Shown: positions 17,531 through 26,745, numbered from the stretch's first letter. The stretch is 64,000 nt of DNA from Psychrobacillus sp042945595 (GCF_042945595.1 NZ_CP168493.1:558001-622000); one strand, 5' to 3'. Program-made: numbers and translations. Notes: a model not told the origin generated them from the letters alone.

Positions 17531-18463
17531 TTACTTACTGTTTAAAAAGTGATCTTTGAAGAAATCAAGTTGGTAGTCTAATGAGATTGGATCATTAAAA
17601 TAAAATTCCTTCGCATTTGCTTCAAATACTCGATTATTTTTCACTGCAGGAATACTTTTGTAAACATCTGTATCTTGGAAAGAGTTATCTTGATCGGACG
17701 ATTTACTGAAAATAACATAATCACCAGCAAATTGAGGTAGAACTTCTAAGGATAACGCATAATATCCATCGCTTAAAGCCATTTCTTTGACATTCTCAGG
17801 CATTGCTAGGCCCATCGCTTGATAAAGTACTTCTGTTCCACGCCCCCAGTTATCACCAAATACATATAATTGTTTGTCAAAGTTTTCAATGACTGAAACG
17901 GTAGCATCTTTGCCGATAACCCCTTTAATCTCTTCACCAGCAGATTTAGTACGTTCTTTAAAGTCATTAATCCAATCCTGTGCTTCTTTTTCTTTGTTTA
18001 ATAGTTTTCCTATTTCTAAATGCTGTGTTAAATAATCTACTTTTCCATAAGTGAATGTAACTGTTGGTGCAATTTCTTTTAATTTATCTAAGTTTTGTGC
18101 GGTAGAAAGACCGATGATTAAATCCGGGTCTAGTTCAATAATTTTTTCCAAATTATCTTCTGATACTTCTTGGACACCAGATAAATAGCTATCATATCGT
18201 GGGTTTTGTTTAGACCAAGAATCTACGCCCACCATTTTAACGCCAAGAGCTGCTACATTGCCAGCATAAGAAGAAACGACAACTACACGTTTAGGATGTG
18301 CGGGAACTTCCACAGGACCCTCTTCAGACTGATAAGTAATTGTTGTTGGCTCTTCTTTTTCTTCTGTTGCTTTCGAGTCTGTTTTGGTATTCGTAGAATC
18401 ATTACCACAAGCACCTAAAATTAGTACAAACAAAAATAATATGGGCATTAATAGTTTTTTCAT
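17531..18463 (-). CDS. fhuD: Siderophore-binding lipoprotein, FhuD2-like
   Basis: A 310-residue lipoprotein: signal peptide with lipobox LGAC (Cys19), an acidic/Lys linker, then a class III substrate-binding fold. FDKQLYVFGDNWGRGTEVLYQ, AGDYVIFSKS and YFNDPISLDYQ closely follow the pattern of staphylococcal FhuD2, which binds hydroxamate siderophores. I chose the start at 18463 after AAAGGAG; an upstream extension would run into the ATPase gene. Encoded 4 bases after the ATPase. A clear paralogue is encoded at 28598-29560. Expected to be iron-repressed by Fur. Confidence 0.88.
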   Translation of the reverse strand: MKKLLMPILFLFVLILGACGNDSTNTKTDSKATEEKEEPTTITYQSEEGPVEVPAHPKRVVVVSSYAGNVAALGVKMVGVDSWSKQNPRYDSYLSGVQEVSEDNLEKIIELDPDLIIGLSTAQNLDKLKEIAPTVTFTYGKVDYLTQHLEIGKLLNKEKEAQDWINDFKERTKSAGEEIKGVIGKDATVSVIENFDKQLYVFGDNWGRGTEVLYQAMGLAMPENVKEMALSDGYYALSLEVLPQFAGDYVIFSKSSDQDNSFQDTDVYKSIPAVKNNRVFEANAKEFYFNDPISLDYQLDFFKDHFLNSK

Positions 18464-18467
18464 CTTG

Positions 18468-19259
18468 TTATTCTCCTTTAAGTAAATTATATGTAATACA
18501 CATTGGTTTATTTGTTCTTGGATCCACACCGATTTCAGCATCAATATTGAACACATTTTGTAATACTTCTTGCGTAATAACTTCGTGGCAGTTCCCAGCT
18601 TTAACAATTTCTCCGGCTTTTAATGCAATAATATTATCCGCAAAGCGTGCCGCTTGATTGAGGTCATGTAAAACCATGACAATAGTACGTTTTTCATCTT
18701 GGTTAAGTTTTTGAAGAAGTTCTAGTACTTCTAACTGATGAGCCATATCTAAATAAGTAGTTGGTTCATCTAAAAAGATAATTTCCGTTTCTTGAGCGAG
18801 AGCCATGGCAATCCAAACTCGCTGCCGTTGTCCACCGGATAAGGCATCGACCGGTGAGAATTTAAACTCGCTCGTACCAGTCACTTGGAGTGCCCATTCA
18901 ATTACTTCAAAGTCCTTTTTTGTGAGCCTTCCGAAACCTGTTTGATAAGGAAATCGTCCGTAGGAAACAAGTTCACCAACAGTAAGCCCACTTGCACTTT
19001 CAGGAGTTTGAGGTAAGATAGCCATCTTTTTTGCAAGTTGTTTCGTATTTTCCTTTACAACATTTTTTCCATCGAGTACGACAGAACCAGACTGATGCGA
19101 AATGATACGTGTAATTGCTTTAAGCAGAGTAGATTTACCACAACCATTTGGTCCAATAATCGTAGTAATTTTTTGATCAGGTATTTCAACAGACAATTCT
19201 TTTACAATTAACCGATCACCATAGCCAATAGACAAATCATCTGTATATAGACGAACCAT
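18468..19259 (-). CDS. fhuC: Siderophore ABC ATPase, FhuC-like
   Basis: A 263-residue ATPase of the FecE/FhuC family: Walker A GPNGCGKS, signature LSGGQRQRVWIAMAL, Walker B IIFLDEPTTYLDMAHQLEVLEL, H-loop VLHDLNQA. Start set at 19259: GGAGG lies just upstream, and the longer ATG at 19274 would overlap that site. First gene of the operon, downstream of a Fur box. It probably powers uptake for both siderophore-binding proteins in this window. Confidence 0.9.
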   Translation of the reverse strand: MVRLYTDDLSIGYGDRLIVKELSVEIPDQKITTIIGPNGCGKSTLLKAITRIISHQSGSVVLDGKNVVKENTKQLAKKMAILPQTPESASGLTVGELVSYGRFPYQTGFGRLTKKDFEVIEWALQVTGTSEFKFSPVDALSGGQRQRVWIAMALAQETEIIFLDEPTTYLDMAHQLEVLELLQKLNQDEKRTIVMVLHDLNQAARFADNIIALKAGEIVKAGNCHEVITQEVLQNVFNIDAEIGVDPRTNKPMCITYNLLKGE

Positions 19260-19296
19260 GTTATAAACCTCCATACTTATAGTTGCGTTAATAAAT

Positions 19297-19315
19297 GATA
19301 ACGATTATCATTATC
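19297..19315. promoter_or_regulatory. Fur box (divergent)
   Basis: GATAACGATTATCATTATC matches the 19-bp Fur consensus at 18 of 19 positions. It lies between the divergent fhuC and reductase genes, 38 bp and 67 bp from their starts, so it can repress both when iron is plentiful. Confidence 0.9.
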
Positions 19316-19381
19316 ATATGTAACTATATTTAATTTAATGATTGATGTCAACAATAACTTTTTTGTAGGAGACTAGAGAAA

Positions 19382-20425
19382 ATGAAAAATATATTTGATG
19401 TGACGATTATTGGTGGAGGACCAGCAGGGCTTTACTCCGCTTTCTATAGTGGGTTGAGGGAAATGAAAACAAAAATTATTGAATATCAACCACAATTGGG
19501 TGGAAAAATTCATGTTTATCCGGAGAAGATGATTTGGGATGTTGGAGGACAAACGCCAATTTCAGGAGAAAAGTTAATTGGTCAATTAGTACAACAAGGG
19601 CTCACATTTGATCCAGAAGTAGTGTTAAATGAGAAAGTAGAATCTATTGCTAAAGATGAGAATGGAATTTTTGTATTACATACAGTTTCAGGCCAGAAGC
19701 ACTATTCCAAAACCATCATAATAGCTGTTGGCAGTGGAATATTAAAACCAACGAAGCTTGAAATAGAAGGTGCAGAACGATTCGAAGTTGGGAATTTAAA
19801 TTACACAGTAAAATCTTTACAACGTTTTAAAGGCAAAACAGTTATCATTTCAGGCGGAGGAAATGCAGCAATAGATTGGGCAAATGAGCTTGAGCCAATT
19901 GCCAAAAAAGTGTACTTAACCTATCGAAAAGACGCTTTAAATGGTCATGAGGCCCAAGTTACTCAACTATTAGAAAGCACAGTAACATGCTACTTCCATA
20001 CGACTATTTCCAAACTCATAGCAAGTGAAAATCATGACGTTATTCAACATGTCGCATTAACAAACCATGAAACAGGGGAAATATCCTATTTAGATATAGA
20101 TGAAGTGGTCATTAATCATGGGTATGAACAAGATGCGGACCTCTTAAAGAATAGTGAAACAAATATTGAAATTGCTGAAAACTTTTATGTAGCGGGCACT
20201 AGTTTGAGTGAATCTTCCGTTGAGGGTGTGTATGCTGCAGGAGATATTTTACAACATCCAGGTAAGCTGTATTTAATTGCAGGTACTTTCCACGATGCTG
20301 CAAATGCGGTCAATCGGGCAAAACAATATATTCAGCCAGAAGCAGATAGTATTGCAATGGTTTCGTCCCATAATGAAGTTTTTAAGGAAAGAAATAAAAA
20401 ACTAATCAAACAACTTATCGAATAA
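19382..20425 (+). CDS. Ferredoxin/flavodoxin-NADP reductase (YcgT/YumC type)
   Basis: A 347-residue thioredoxin-reductase-like flavoprotein lacking the CxxC redox pair, typical of Bacillus-type FNR. FAD site IIGGGPAGLYSAFYSGLR at residues 9-26; NADPH site VIISGGGNAAIDWANEL near 158-174; C-terminal FAD contact GVYAAGDILQHPGK. In B. subtilis the YcgT form belongs to the Fur regulon. Here it is divergent from the siderophore importer across a Fur box, which suggests a role in supplying electrons to release iron from ferric siderophores. Confidence 0.88.
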   Translation: MKNIFDVTIIGGGPAGLYSAFYSGLREMKTKIIEYQPQLGGKIHVYPEKMIWDVGGQTPISGEKLIGQLVQQGLTFDPEVVLNEKVESIAKDENGIFVLHTVSGQKHYSKTIIIAVGSGILKPTKLEIEGAERFEVGNLNYTVKSLQRFKGKTVIISGGGNAAIDWANELEPIAKKVYLTYRKDALNGHEAQVTQLLESTVTCYFHTTISKLIASENHDVIQHVALTNHETGEISYLDIDEVVINHGYEQDADLLKNSETNIEIAENFYVAGTSLSESSVEGVYAAGDILQHPGKLYLIAGTFHDAANAVNRAKQYIQPEADSIAMVSSHNEVFKERNKKLIKQLIE

Positions 20426-20536
20426 AAGGTCGAGTTTGCGTGTGAGGCTTGGCAGTACGCATAATTCATTGGGCAGATGAATAGAGTTGGTGGAACCTGA
20501 AAAAATAGATAGCTTCTATTTGATAAATAAGCGCTG

Positions 20537-20568
20537 AGCGGACGAAATTGCATCTTCGTCCGCTTTTA
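20537..20568 (+). terminator. Terminator after FNR gene
   Basis: Arms GCGGACGAA and TTCGTCCGC followed by TTTTAAAA. Confidence 0.75.
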
Positions 20569-20617
20569 AAAGAATAGGAAAGTATCTAATCTCTCATTAA
20601 CCAAACCTTACGAACCT

Positions 20618-20788
20618 TGTCTTTACATATTCCAAGTGGGCGACTGACAAACAACCGCCACTAGATTATCGAAAAAAATGGATCGTGAAGTGACGCAGTC
20701 ACTTCACGATCCACAAAAATTCCAACGGTAATAGTGTAGCTGATGTTTCGTCCAAAGTACTTTGGAAATAGAAAGACAAGATGCACTT
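20618..20788. repeat. Dispersed intergenic repeat, copy A
   Basis: Shares blocks such as TCTTTACATA, CCAAG-GGGCGAC, ATAGTGTAG and TCCAAAGTACT, in the same order, with 29839-29983. Copy A contains a perfect 14-bp hairpin (GGATCGTGAAGTGA arms, 20680-20712) whose second arm is missing in copy B. No coding frame. Confidence 0.7.
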
Positions 20789-20845
20789 AAAAGATGCTTT
20801 CGTTATTCTTTAAATTCTGCGCAAAGTTCGTCGTAGAAAAACCAT

Positions 20846-21868
20846 TTACCATTTGGCTTTGTGCTCCTCGATGCAGCCAAGTAATCGATGAATTTGTAGT
20901 GTAGGGCCATTTTCTAACTGTATTTTACCGTTATAGTAACCTACCATTTGATGGACATTTGAAGTGACAAGCTTTACATCTGTTTTTGCAATCCTATGGA
21001 AGAAGGGAGTGAAAGTTAAATTTACTTCATTTGAAAATTTGGTTTTTATTGTCCAAGGTTTCATGAAATTATTTGTGTCATAGTTAAATAATACATCCTC
21101 ATGAATTTTCGTGAGCTTACCATCTATAAAAATAGCATTTTCTGTCATACCTGTTCCATCTGTCCATTTTCCGCCCAAGTTCAAACCAATTCTTTTGAAA
21201 CCAACACGTTGGGAAGCAAACCCCCAATTCCATAATGCCTCCCGTGGCCAAACACCTCTACCATAATCGAGCACAGAGAAATTATCTTCGGCTTGAAAAG
21301 AATAACGAGCATCTCCGATTTTCACGAAACCAGTAGTAGGCAGTAGATGATGCTTCGCTGTAAATTGAAATTGCGTCCGACTCCATGGAATGACAACATT
21401 GAGTGATTCATCCTCTAATGGGTGCGAAATATGTAAATCAGCATGTAAGAAATCTCCATCAAAGTTAGGGACGGTAACCATCATATGTGTTTCATTTTGT
21501 AGATATAAAAGTTGAATCGACATTTCTTTTGAATGTAAATGAACGCTCTCTAAAACTTGAGTAGGCATTTTCACTTTATTTCCCAAAGGAATCGTTACCG
21601 TCTTTTCCACGTAACGTTGCGTTTCATAGTTTAAAAAATATACAAAGCAAACTGCTGCATAATCTAAGTGACTAATTGTTGCCGAAAAAAGGATTTCATC
21701 TCCAAACACACACCAATAATTCCACTTTTTCTTCCGCATATAGTGTCCTTTTAAATTACTTTCAATGATTGGTTTCTTTGCATATCCGATCGCTTTTGGA
21801 TTTAAATTTCCTTTTTCATCACAAAGCAAAGTAGGCATTGTAATTTCTTTCTCGGCATGTTGTGGCAT
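20846..21868 (-). CDS. DUF2804 family protein
   Basis: A 340-residue protein matching the DUF2804 pattern: GYAKKPIIESNLKGHYMRKKKWNYWCVF near the N-terminus, DYGRGVWPREALWNWGFAS in the middle and LNLGGKWTDGTGMTENAIFIDG. The family is predicted to be beta-rich and is of unknown function. Upstream ribosome site GGAAG. It is flanked by unrelated genes and its own intergenic spaces, so it is probably a single-gene unit. Confidence 0.85.
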   Translation of the reverse strand: MPQHAEKEITMPTLLCDEKGNLNPKAIGYAKKPIIESNLKGHYMRKKKWNYWCVFGDEILFSATISHLDYAAVCFVYFLNYETQRYVEKTVTIPLGNKVKMPTQVLESVHLHSKEMSIQLLYLQNETHMMVTVPNFDGDFLHADLHISHPLEDESLNVVIPWSRTQFQFTAKHHLLPTTGFVKIGDARYSFQAEDNFSVLDYGRGVWPREALWNWGFASQRVGFKRIGLNLGGKWTDGTGMTENAIFIDGKLTKIHEDVLFNYDTNNFMKPWTIKTKFSNEVNLTFTPFFHRIAKTDVKLVTSNVHQMVGYYNGKIQLENGPTLQIHRLLGCIEEHKAKW

Positions 21869-22046
21869 TAGCCATCTTCCTTTCTAAACTAATAAGAAAA
21901 TATAATTCTTCCTACTCAGTTTCTTTCTTAACTCCAGCGCTTTACTTGTAAGGTTTTTGTTTTGAAAATAAAATACAATTCATTGAATCAATACTAGCAT
22001 ATATTTTAAACGAAATCATATAAACAAAAGAGAGGGAGGTGGAAAA

Positions 22047-22535
22047 TTGGCAACATATAACCGCGCCGCAGCAGTAGCCTATGCACAAAAGTGGTGGAAT
22101 AGTCATAATCCTAAGTTTCCTGTATTCGATGTGGATTGTACCAATTATATTTCACAATGTTTATTTGCAGGTGGTGCGCCAATGAGAGGCCAGCCGAATA
22201 GAGGGAAAGGCTGGTGGCTTGGAAATCATACGTGGAGTTATAGTTGGAGCACTCCGCATGGATTACGATGGTATTTGGCCAAATCTACAAAGGGGTTGCA
22301 AGCGACTCAAGTGGATTCTCCAACGAAACTGATTCCGGGAGATCTTATTTTTTATGATTTTGAAGGGGATGGCAGATACGATCACTCGACCATTGTGACC
22401 AGTATCAAAGATGGTATGCCATATGTAAATGCACATACAAATAATAGTAGAGATAGGTATTGGAACTACGAAGACTCCTATGCACATACACCAAAAACAA
22501 GCTATATTTTCTTTCAAATAAAAGATAATTTCTAA
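22047..22535 (+). CDS. Amidase-domain (cysteine peptidase-like) protein
   Basis: A 162-residue protein of the putative amidase domain family related to NlpC/CHAP folds. VDCTNYISQCLFAGG carries the likely nucleophile Cys, and DHSTIVTSI near residue 113 the likely His. Trp-rich PNRGKGWWLGNHTWSYSW is characteristic. No signal peptide is visible, so the domain usually found in spore or cell-wall proteins stands alone. TTG start after GGGAGGTGG. Followed by a shared terminator. Confidence 0.8.
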   Translation: MATYNRAAAVAYAQKWWNSHNPKFPVFDVDCTNYISQCLFAGGAPMRGQPNRGKGWWLGNHTWSYSWSTPHGLRWYLAKSTKGLQATQVDSPTKLIPGDLIFYDFEGDGRYDHSTIVTSIKDGMPYVNAHTNNSRDRYWNYEDSYAHTPKTSYIFFQIKDNF

Positions 22536-22538
22536 AAG

Positions 22539-22582
22539 AAAAGAGTGTAACTAAACAATGGACGTTTAGTTACACTCTTTTG
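22539..22582. terminator. Bidirectional terminator
   Basis: Perfect 18-bp arms AAAAGAGTGTAACTAAAC and GTTTAGTTACACTCTTTT between the convergent amidase and DegV genes. Confidence 0.85.
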
Positions 22583-22583
22583 A

Positions 22584-23435
22584 TTATTTTACATACCACA
22601 GTACCGCTAAGGTTTCTTCACCTGCGTGCACTGCTAAAGACGAACTAATTTCACCAATGGATACTTGCAGGCTTGGTAATTCAAGTTGAATTGCATCTTT
22701 TAAATTCTTCGCTTGCTCTATTGCATTTGCGTGCATAATGTATACTAGTTCTACACCTTCTGATTGAACAGATGCTATTACTTTTTGAATCAGATAGTGT
22801 ATCGCTTTTTTGTGCGAGCGAACTTTATCCAGTTCTTGTAATTCACCTTTGTTGTTAATTTGAATAATTGGTTTTATTTTCAACAAATTTCCTAGATAGA
22901 ATTGGGCACTACTTAATCTACCGCCTTTATAAAGCTGAGTTAAGTTGCCGATTAATATGTAGTTACGGAATTTAGTAGCTTCTATTCTTAAAGACGAAGC
23001 AATTTCCTCAAATGATAAACCTTGTCCTTCTAAATGAAACCCTTTTTCTACTAAACCTGTAATTCCAGCAGATAATGAAAGAGAATCGACACATTCAACA
23101 TGAACTTTTGCAATTTGAGCGCCATTTAATGAAGAAGACATCGTTCCACTTAAACCGTTGGAAACATGGATAGCAATAATTGACTCATACTCTTTGCTTA
23201 GTTTAGTATAAAGTTCCACAAATTCGCCAGCAGATGGCTGAGATGTTTTTGCTGAATCCGTACCATTTCGAATGCGTTCGTACAATTGTTCCGAAGTTAA
23301 ATCTACTCCGTCTATAAATTGTTGTTGACCAAAATGTATATTAAGCGGAATAATATACACATCCGGATGCTCTTTTAGCATCGTATTCACAAATGCACTG
23401 CTATCTATTACCCAAGCTATTTTTCTCTTATGCAT
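22584..23435 (-). CDS. DegV family fatty-acid-binding protein
   Basis: A 283-residue DegV/FakB-type protein. IAWVIDSSAFV at the N-terminus, IPLNIHFG, then DSAKTSQPSAGEFVELY (the TSQPS fatty-acid-binding motif) and IHVSNGLSGTMSSS. Such proteins present fatty acids to the kinase FakA. The start at 23435 follows AGGGTG; the longer frame has no ribosome site. Its neighbour encodes a PlsY-like acyltransferase homologue, so both may work on acyl groups. Confidence 0.85.
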   Translation of the reverse strand: MHKRKIAWVIDSSAFVNTMLKEHPDVYIIPLNIHFGQQQFIDGVDLTSEQLYERIRNGTDSAKTSQPSAGEFVELYTKLSKEYESIIAIHVSNGLSGTMSSSLNGAQIAKVHVECVDSLSLSAGITGLVEKGFHLEGQGLSFEEIASSLRIEATKFRNYILIGNLTQLYKGGRLSSAQFYLGNLLKIKPIIQINNKGELQELDKVRSHKKAIHYLIQKVIASVQSEGVELVYIMHANAIEQAKNLKDAIQLELPSLQVSIGEISSSLAVHAGEETLAVLWYVK

Positions 23436-23541
23436 ACTAAACACCCTATTCAATAAATTATTTATTTTATAATAATTATAGCATATTGAGCTATAGGATA
23501 CTTTATAACTATGGTCAAAATTACTATATTTTATATAATAA

Positions 23542-24114
23542 TTAGGACTGCTTTTTCCACCATCTTGCATGCCATGATTCCTCTAAATCATGGCGATGAC
23601 GAACGAGAATGACTATGATTGCAACGGAAAGAGGCCATGCACTGTAAAAGGCAGGATTTATCCAACATATGAAAGCATACGAAAGAAAAGCCAAGAGCAT
23701 ACTTAAAGTTGCACTTCTAATAATTAAGAGTAAAACAACAAAAAATGCTGCCAAAATTCCAAATAACATTGGATTATATACAAGTGCTACACCGATAAAA
23801 GTAGCTATTCCTTTACCGCCCTTGAACTTCAGCCAAAACGGATAAAGATGGCCTAATATGACTAGAAGTCCACCTGTTGCAATGATCGCTAAAGAAAAAT
23901 TATAATAAAAGCCTATATATATAACAAGGATCCCTTTTAGTGCATCACCTAAAAAAGTTACAAAGAATGCTGACTTTCCAAGAACTGCACCAGCATTTCT
24001 TGCCCCTAAATTCCCACTGAGTATTGTGCGTAGATCAGTTTTTTTCCATTTGCCTACCCACCAAGCAGTAAGAAAAGTACCGATAAAATAACTAATTATC
24101 CAATATAAATACAT
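23542..24114 (-). CDS. PlsY-like acyltransferase paralogue
   Basis: A 190-residue protein with five or more membrane helices and clear PlsY homology: SGNLGARNAG near residue 32 and GHLYPFWLKFKGGKGIATFIG near 87-107. PlsY transfers an acyl group from acyl phosphate to glycerol-3-phosphate. The first motif differs from the usual SGNxGATNxxR: Arg replaces Thr and the final Arg is lost, so the substrate may differ. Start at 24114 chosen by GGGGTGAT upstream. The neighbouring DegV protein supports a lipid role. Housekeeping PlsY is probably elsewhere. Confidence 0.8.
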   Translation of the reverse strand: MYLYWIISYFIGTFLTAWWVGKWKKTDLRTILSGNLGARNAGAVLGKSAFFVTFLGDALKGILVIYIGFYYNFSLAIIATGGLLVILGHLYPFWLKFKGGKGIATFIGVALVYNPMLFGILAAFFVVLLLIIRSATLSMLLAFLSYAFICWINPAFYSAWPLSVAIIVILVRHRHDLEESWHARWWKKQS

Positions 24115-24164
24115 TACATCACCCCATCGAGTTTGATTGTGAGAGTAGAGAAAGGTTGCCAAGT

Positions 24165-25982
24165 ATGAAAATACGATTATTACTATTATTTTTCCCTTTA
24201 TTATTTATACTAGCATCCTGTTATACGAATATCGATACCCATCCATCTGCAAAAGATGGAGAGTTGGTCTTAAGTAGAGAAGATTTCACAAGTCCGGAGT
24301 TAATCCAATTGAACGGGGAGTGGAAATTTTTTTGGGAAGAATTAGTATCGGAAAATGAAATTGAGCAAAGGATTCAACAAAAAAATCAGGCAAACATCAC
24401 AATACCATCCAGTTGGCAAGACAAAGTAGGGACTTCTTTTGGATATGGAACATACTATTTAAAAGTGATTATACCAGAAGAAAAAGTAGGCAATGCTTTA
24501 GCGATTACAATGACCAACCAGAATACATCATACACACTTTCAATAGATGGCGTAAGGGTTGCTTCCAATGGTTATGTTGGGACAAGTTTCAGCACGACTG
24601 AACCGGTATATTCAAATCGTTTTGTATATTTTACACCGAGACATAAAGAAATAAATATCGTATTACATATTTCAAATTTTAGTAATCCGATAGGTGGGGC
24701 AACTAAGCCAATTTATTTAGGAAGTTCTGAACAAGTAACAAGAACCTATGACAATACGTTAGCTTATACAATGTTTATTATTGGTTCCATTTTAGTTATG
24801 GGGATTTACGAACTATTTATTTTCTTTTTTAGAAGAAAGGAGAAAGTATTTGCTTATTTTGGTCTAATTAGTATTTTCATTTCGTTATATTCCATATTAA
24901 AGCCACCTTATTATTTTAACTATTTTTTCCCTATGATTCCTTGGATATGGGTAAATAAACTAGAAATTATTTGTATATATGTTCTCTTTTTGTTGTATTT
25001 ATATTTAGTGCGAACAATGTACCCCAAGGAAATGAAGAAAACACCTGTCGTTATTGGTATAAGCGTTTCCATTGGTGCGATTATGGTCACCTTATTTACA
25101 AAGCCGATATTTTATCAACCACTATTAAATTACTTTTTCGTAATTGTTGCTGTATTTATGATTTACATTTTATATGCGCTCATTTTAGCATATAAAAGAA
25201 ATAGACCAACTATTTTTGTAAATCTCTTAGCGAATTTAATATTTTTTGGATCAGTTATAAATGATGTATTGTTGTCTCTAAATTGGATTCATTCCATTCC
25301 GTCTACAACCATTGGCTTCTTTTTATATGTACTCATACAGTCCATCAATTTAAGTAAAGAATATGCTCGAAAATTTGTAGAAGCAGAGAATTTGTCTATT
25401 GATTTACAGCGGTTGAATGAATCTTTAGATGACAAAATTAAAGAAAGAACAAGAGAATTGAAACAAAAGAACGACGAATTAAAAAAGTTAACTCAAGTGG
25501 ATGGATTGACAGGTATTTATAATAGAAGATACTTCAATGAAAATTTAGGCAAATACTTCAATGAGGCAATTTTTTTAAATAACCATTTGTCTATACTAAT
25601 GATAGATGTAGATAATTTTAAAACATATAACGACAACAAAGGACATATTGCAGGGGACGAATTATTAATCGAATATTCTCGAATTTTGCAAGAAATTTGT
25701 AATGGTAACACGTTTGTTGCAAGATATGGTGGAGAAGAATTTGCGATTGTTTTACCAAATGTATCATTACAAGAAGCTGCTAAATTTGCAGAAAATCTAC
25801 GTTTATTAATAGAAGAACAAAAGTATTCAGCTAATATTGACGATGATTATGTAACAATTAGTATTGGTGTCTCAACGACGGAGCATCATGCATTTAAACA
25901 AAAAGAAGAGTTAATTGAACGGGCGGATAAAGCACTTTATGCATCAAAGAGAAATGGGAAAAATCGTATAACCGTATTATGA
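24165..25982 (+). CDS. Membrane diguanylate cyclase with extracellular sensor
   Basis: A 605-residue protein: lipoprotein-like signal (ILASC, Cys19), a beta-rich extracellular 7TMR-DISM-type sensor (residues about 40-195), seven membrane helices (about 200-400), a coiled coil and a GGDEF domain. ARYGGEEFAIVLP places the active site at residue 522. It makes cyclic di-GMP. No RxxD inhibitory site precedes GGEEF, so product inhibition is not expected. ATG at 24165 fits AAAGG 9 bases upstream better than the TTG at 24156. Divergent from the PlsY-like gene. Confidence 0.88.
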   Translation: MKIRLLLLFFPLLFILASCYTNIDTHPSAKDGELVLSREDFTSPELIQLNGEWKFFWEELVSENEIEQRIQQKNQANITIPSSWQDKVGTSFGYGTYYLKVIIPEEKVGNALAITMTNQNTSYTLSIDGVRVASNGYVGTSFSTTEPVYSNRFVYFTPRHKEINIVLHISNFSNPIGGATKPIYLGSSEQVTRTYDNTLAYTMFIIGSILVMGIYELFIFFFRRKEKVFAYFGLISIFISLYSILKPPYYFNYFFPMIPWIWVNKLEIICIYVLFLLYLYLVRTMYPKEMKKTPVVIGISVSIGAIMVTLFTKPIFYQPLLNYFFVIVAVFMIYILYALILAYKRNRPTIFVNLLANLIFFGSVINDVLLSLNWIHSIPSTTIGFFLYVLIQSINLSKEYARKFVEAENLSIDLQRLNESLDDKIKERTRELKQKNDELKKLTQVDGLTGIYNRRYFNENLGKYFNEAIFLNNHLSILMIDVDNFKTYNDNKGHIAGDELLIEYSRILQEICNGNTFVARYGGEEFAIVLPNVSLQEAAKFAENLRLLIEEQKYSANIDDDYVTISIGVSTTEHHAFKQKEELIERADKALYASKRNGKNRITVL

Positions 25983-26066
25983 GAAATGCAAGGCTTTTAT
26001 TGCAATGAATTAATTGGTATGATGTACATAATCATACACGTTTATTAAAAGGGAGTTTTTCAAAAA

Positions 26067-26645
26067 ATGATGGATCAATCATTAACTGTTCGAGATGCGA
26101 TTATTCAACGTCGTTCCATAAAGCAATTTAACGGGCAACCTGTGGAAAGAGAAGCATTACTAGCTATTTTAAATGATGCAATATGGGCACCAAATCATCA
26201 GTTAAGACAGCCATGGCGCTTTGTTGTTGCATGTGGTAAAGAGCTAGTAGAATTATATGATGTGTTAAAAGAATTCGCTATTCCAAAATGGAAAGAGCTT
26301 TCAGAAGATGAATTAGAAAAACAAATGAAAAAATTTACAACACCGGGCGGCTATTTATTTGTTATTGTTCCTGAAGACGCGCGACAAAAGGAACGGTTAG
26401 AAGATTATGCTGCAGCTAGTATGCTTGTACAAAATGTACAGTTACTCGCTTGGGATCGTGGAATCGGATCGTGTTGGAAAACACCAGGATATTTAGACAA
26501 TCCAAAATTCCGTGACGCACTTGGGGTAAAATCAGGCGAACGCATTATTAGTATGTTGCAAGTCGGATACTTTGATGAAATGCCAAAACCAAAGCCCCGC
26601 AAAAATATAGACGAATTAATTACGATATTCGAAAAACAAGCATAA
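26067..26645 (+). CDS. Nitroreductase family protein
   Basis: A 192-residue FMN-dependent reductase. VRDAIIQRRSIKQFNGQPV is the family's N-terminal FMN-phosphate-binding segment, followed by APNHQLRQPWRFVV and the C-terminal DRGIGSCWKTPGYLDNP. Members use NAD(P)H to reduce nitro compounds, quinones or flavins; this short form resembles YdjA/YfhC-like proteins. Weak GGGAG ribosome site upstream. Followed by its own terminator. Confidence 0.88.
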   Translation: MMDQSLTVRDAIIQRRSIKQFNGQPVEREALLAILNDAIWAPNHQLRQPWRFVVACGKELVELYDVLKEFAIPKWKELSEDELEKQMKKFTTPGGYLFVIVPEDARQKERLEDYAAASMLVQNVQLLAWDRGIGSCWKTPGYLDNPKFRDALGVKSGERIISMLQVGYFDEMPKPKPRKNIDELITIFEKQA

Positions 26646-26647
26646 GT

Positions 26648-26682
26648 AAATGGCTATCTCGCATAGAGATAGCCATTTATTT
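26648..26682 (+). terminator. Terminator after nitroreductase
   Basis: Arms AAATGGCTATCTC and GAGATAGCCATTT around GCATA, followed by ATTTGTT. Confidence 0.8.
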
Positions 26683-26745
26683 GTTAGATGCTTAGAAAAA
26701 AAAGCGCGGAATTATTATCCATTAAAAGTGAATAAACGGCACAAC

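Larger units (their letters stand above)
20426..20845. other. Intergenic stretch with repeat copy
   Basis: About 420 bp without a gene. It holds a terminator (20537-20568), a strong hairpin (20680-20712) and a sequence repeated near 29.84-29.98 kb (20618-20788). Confidence 0.6.
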
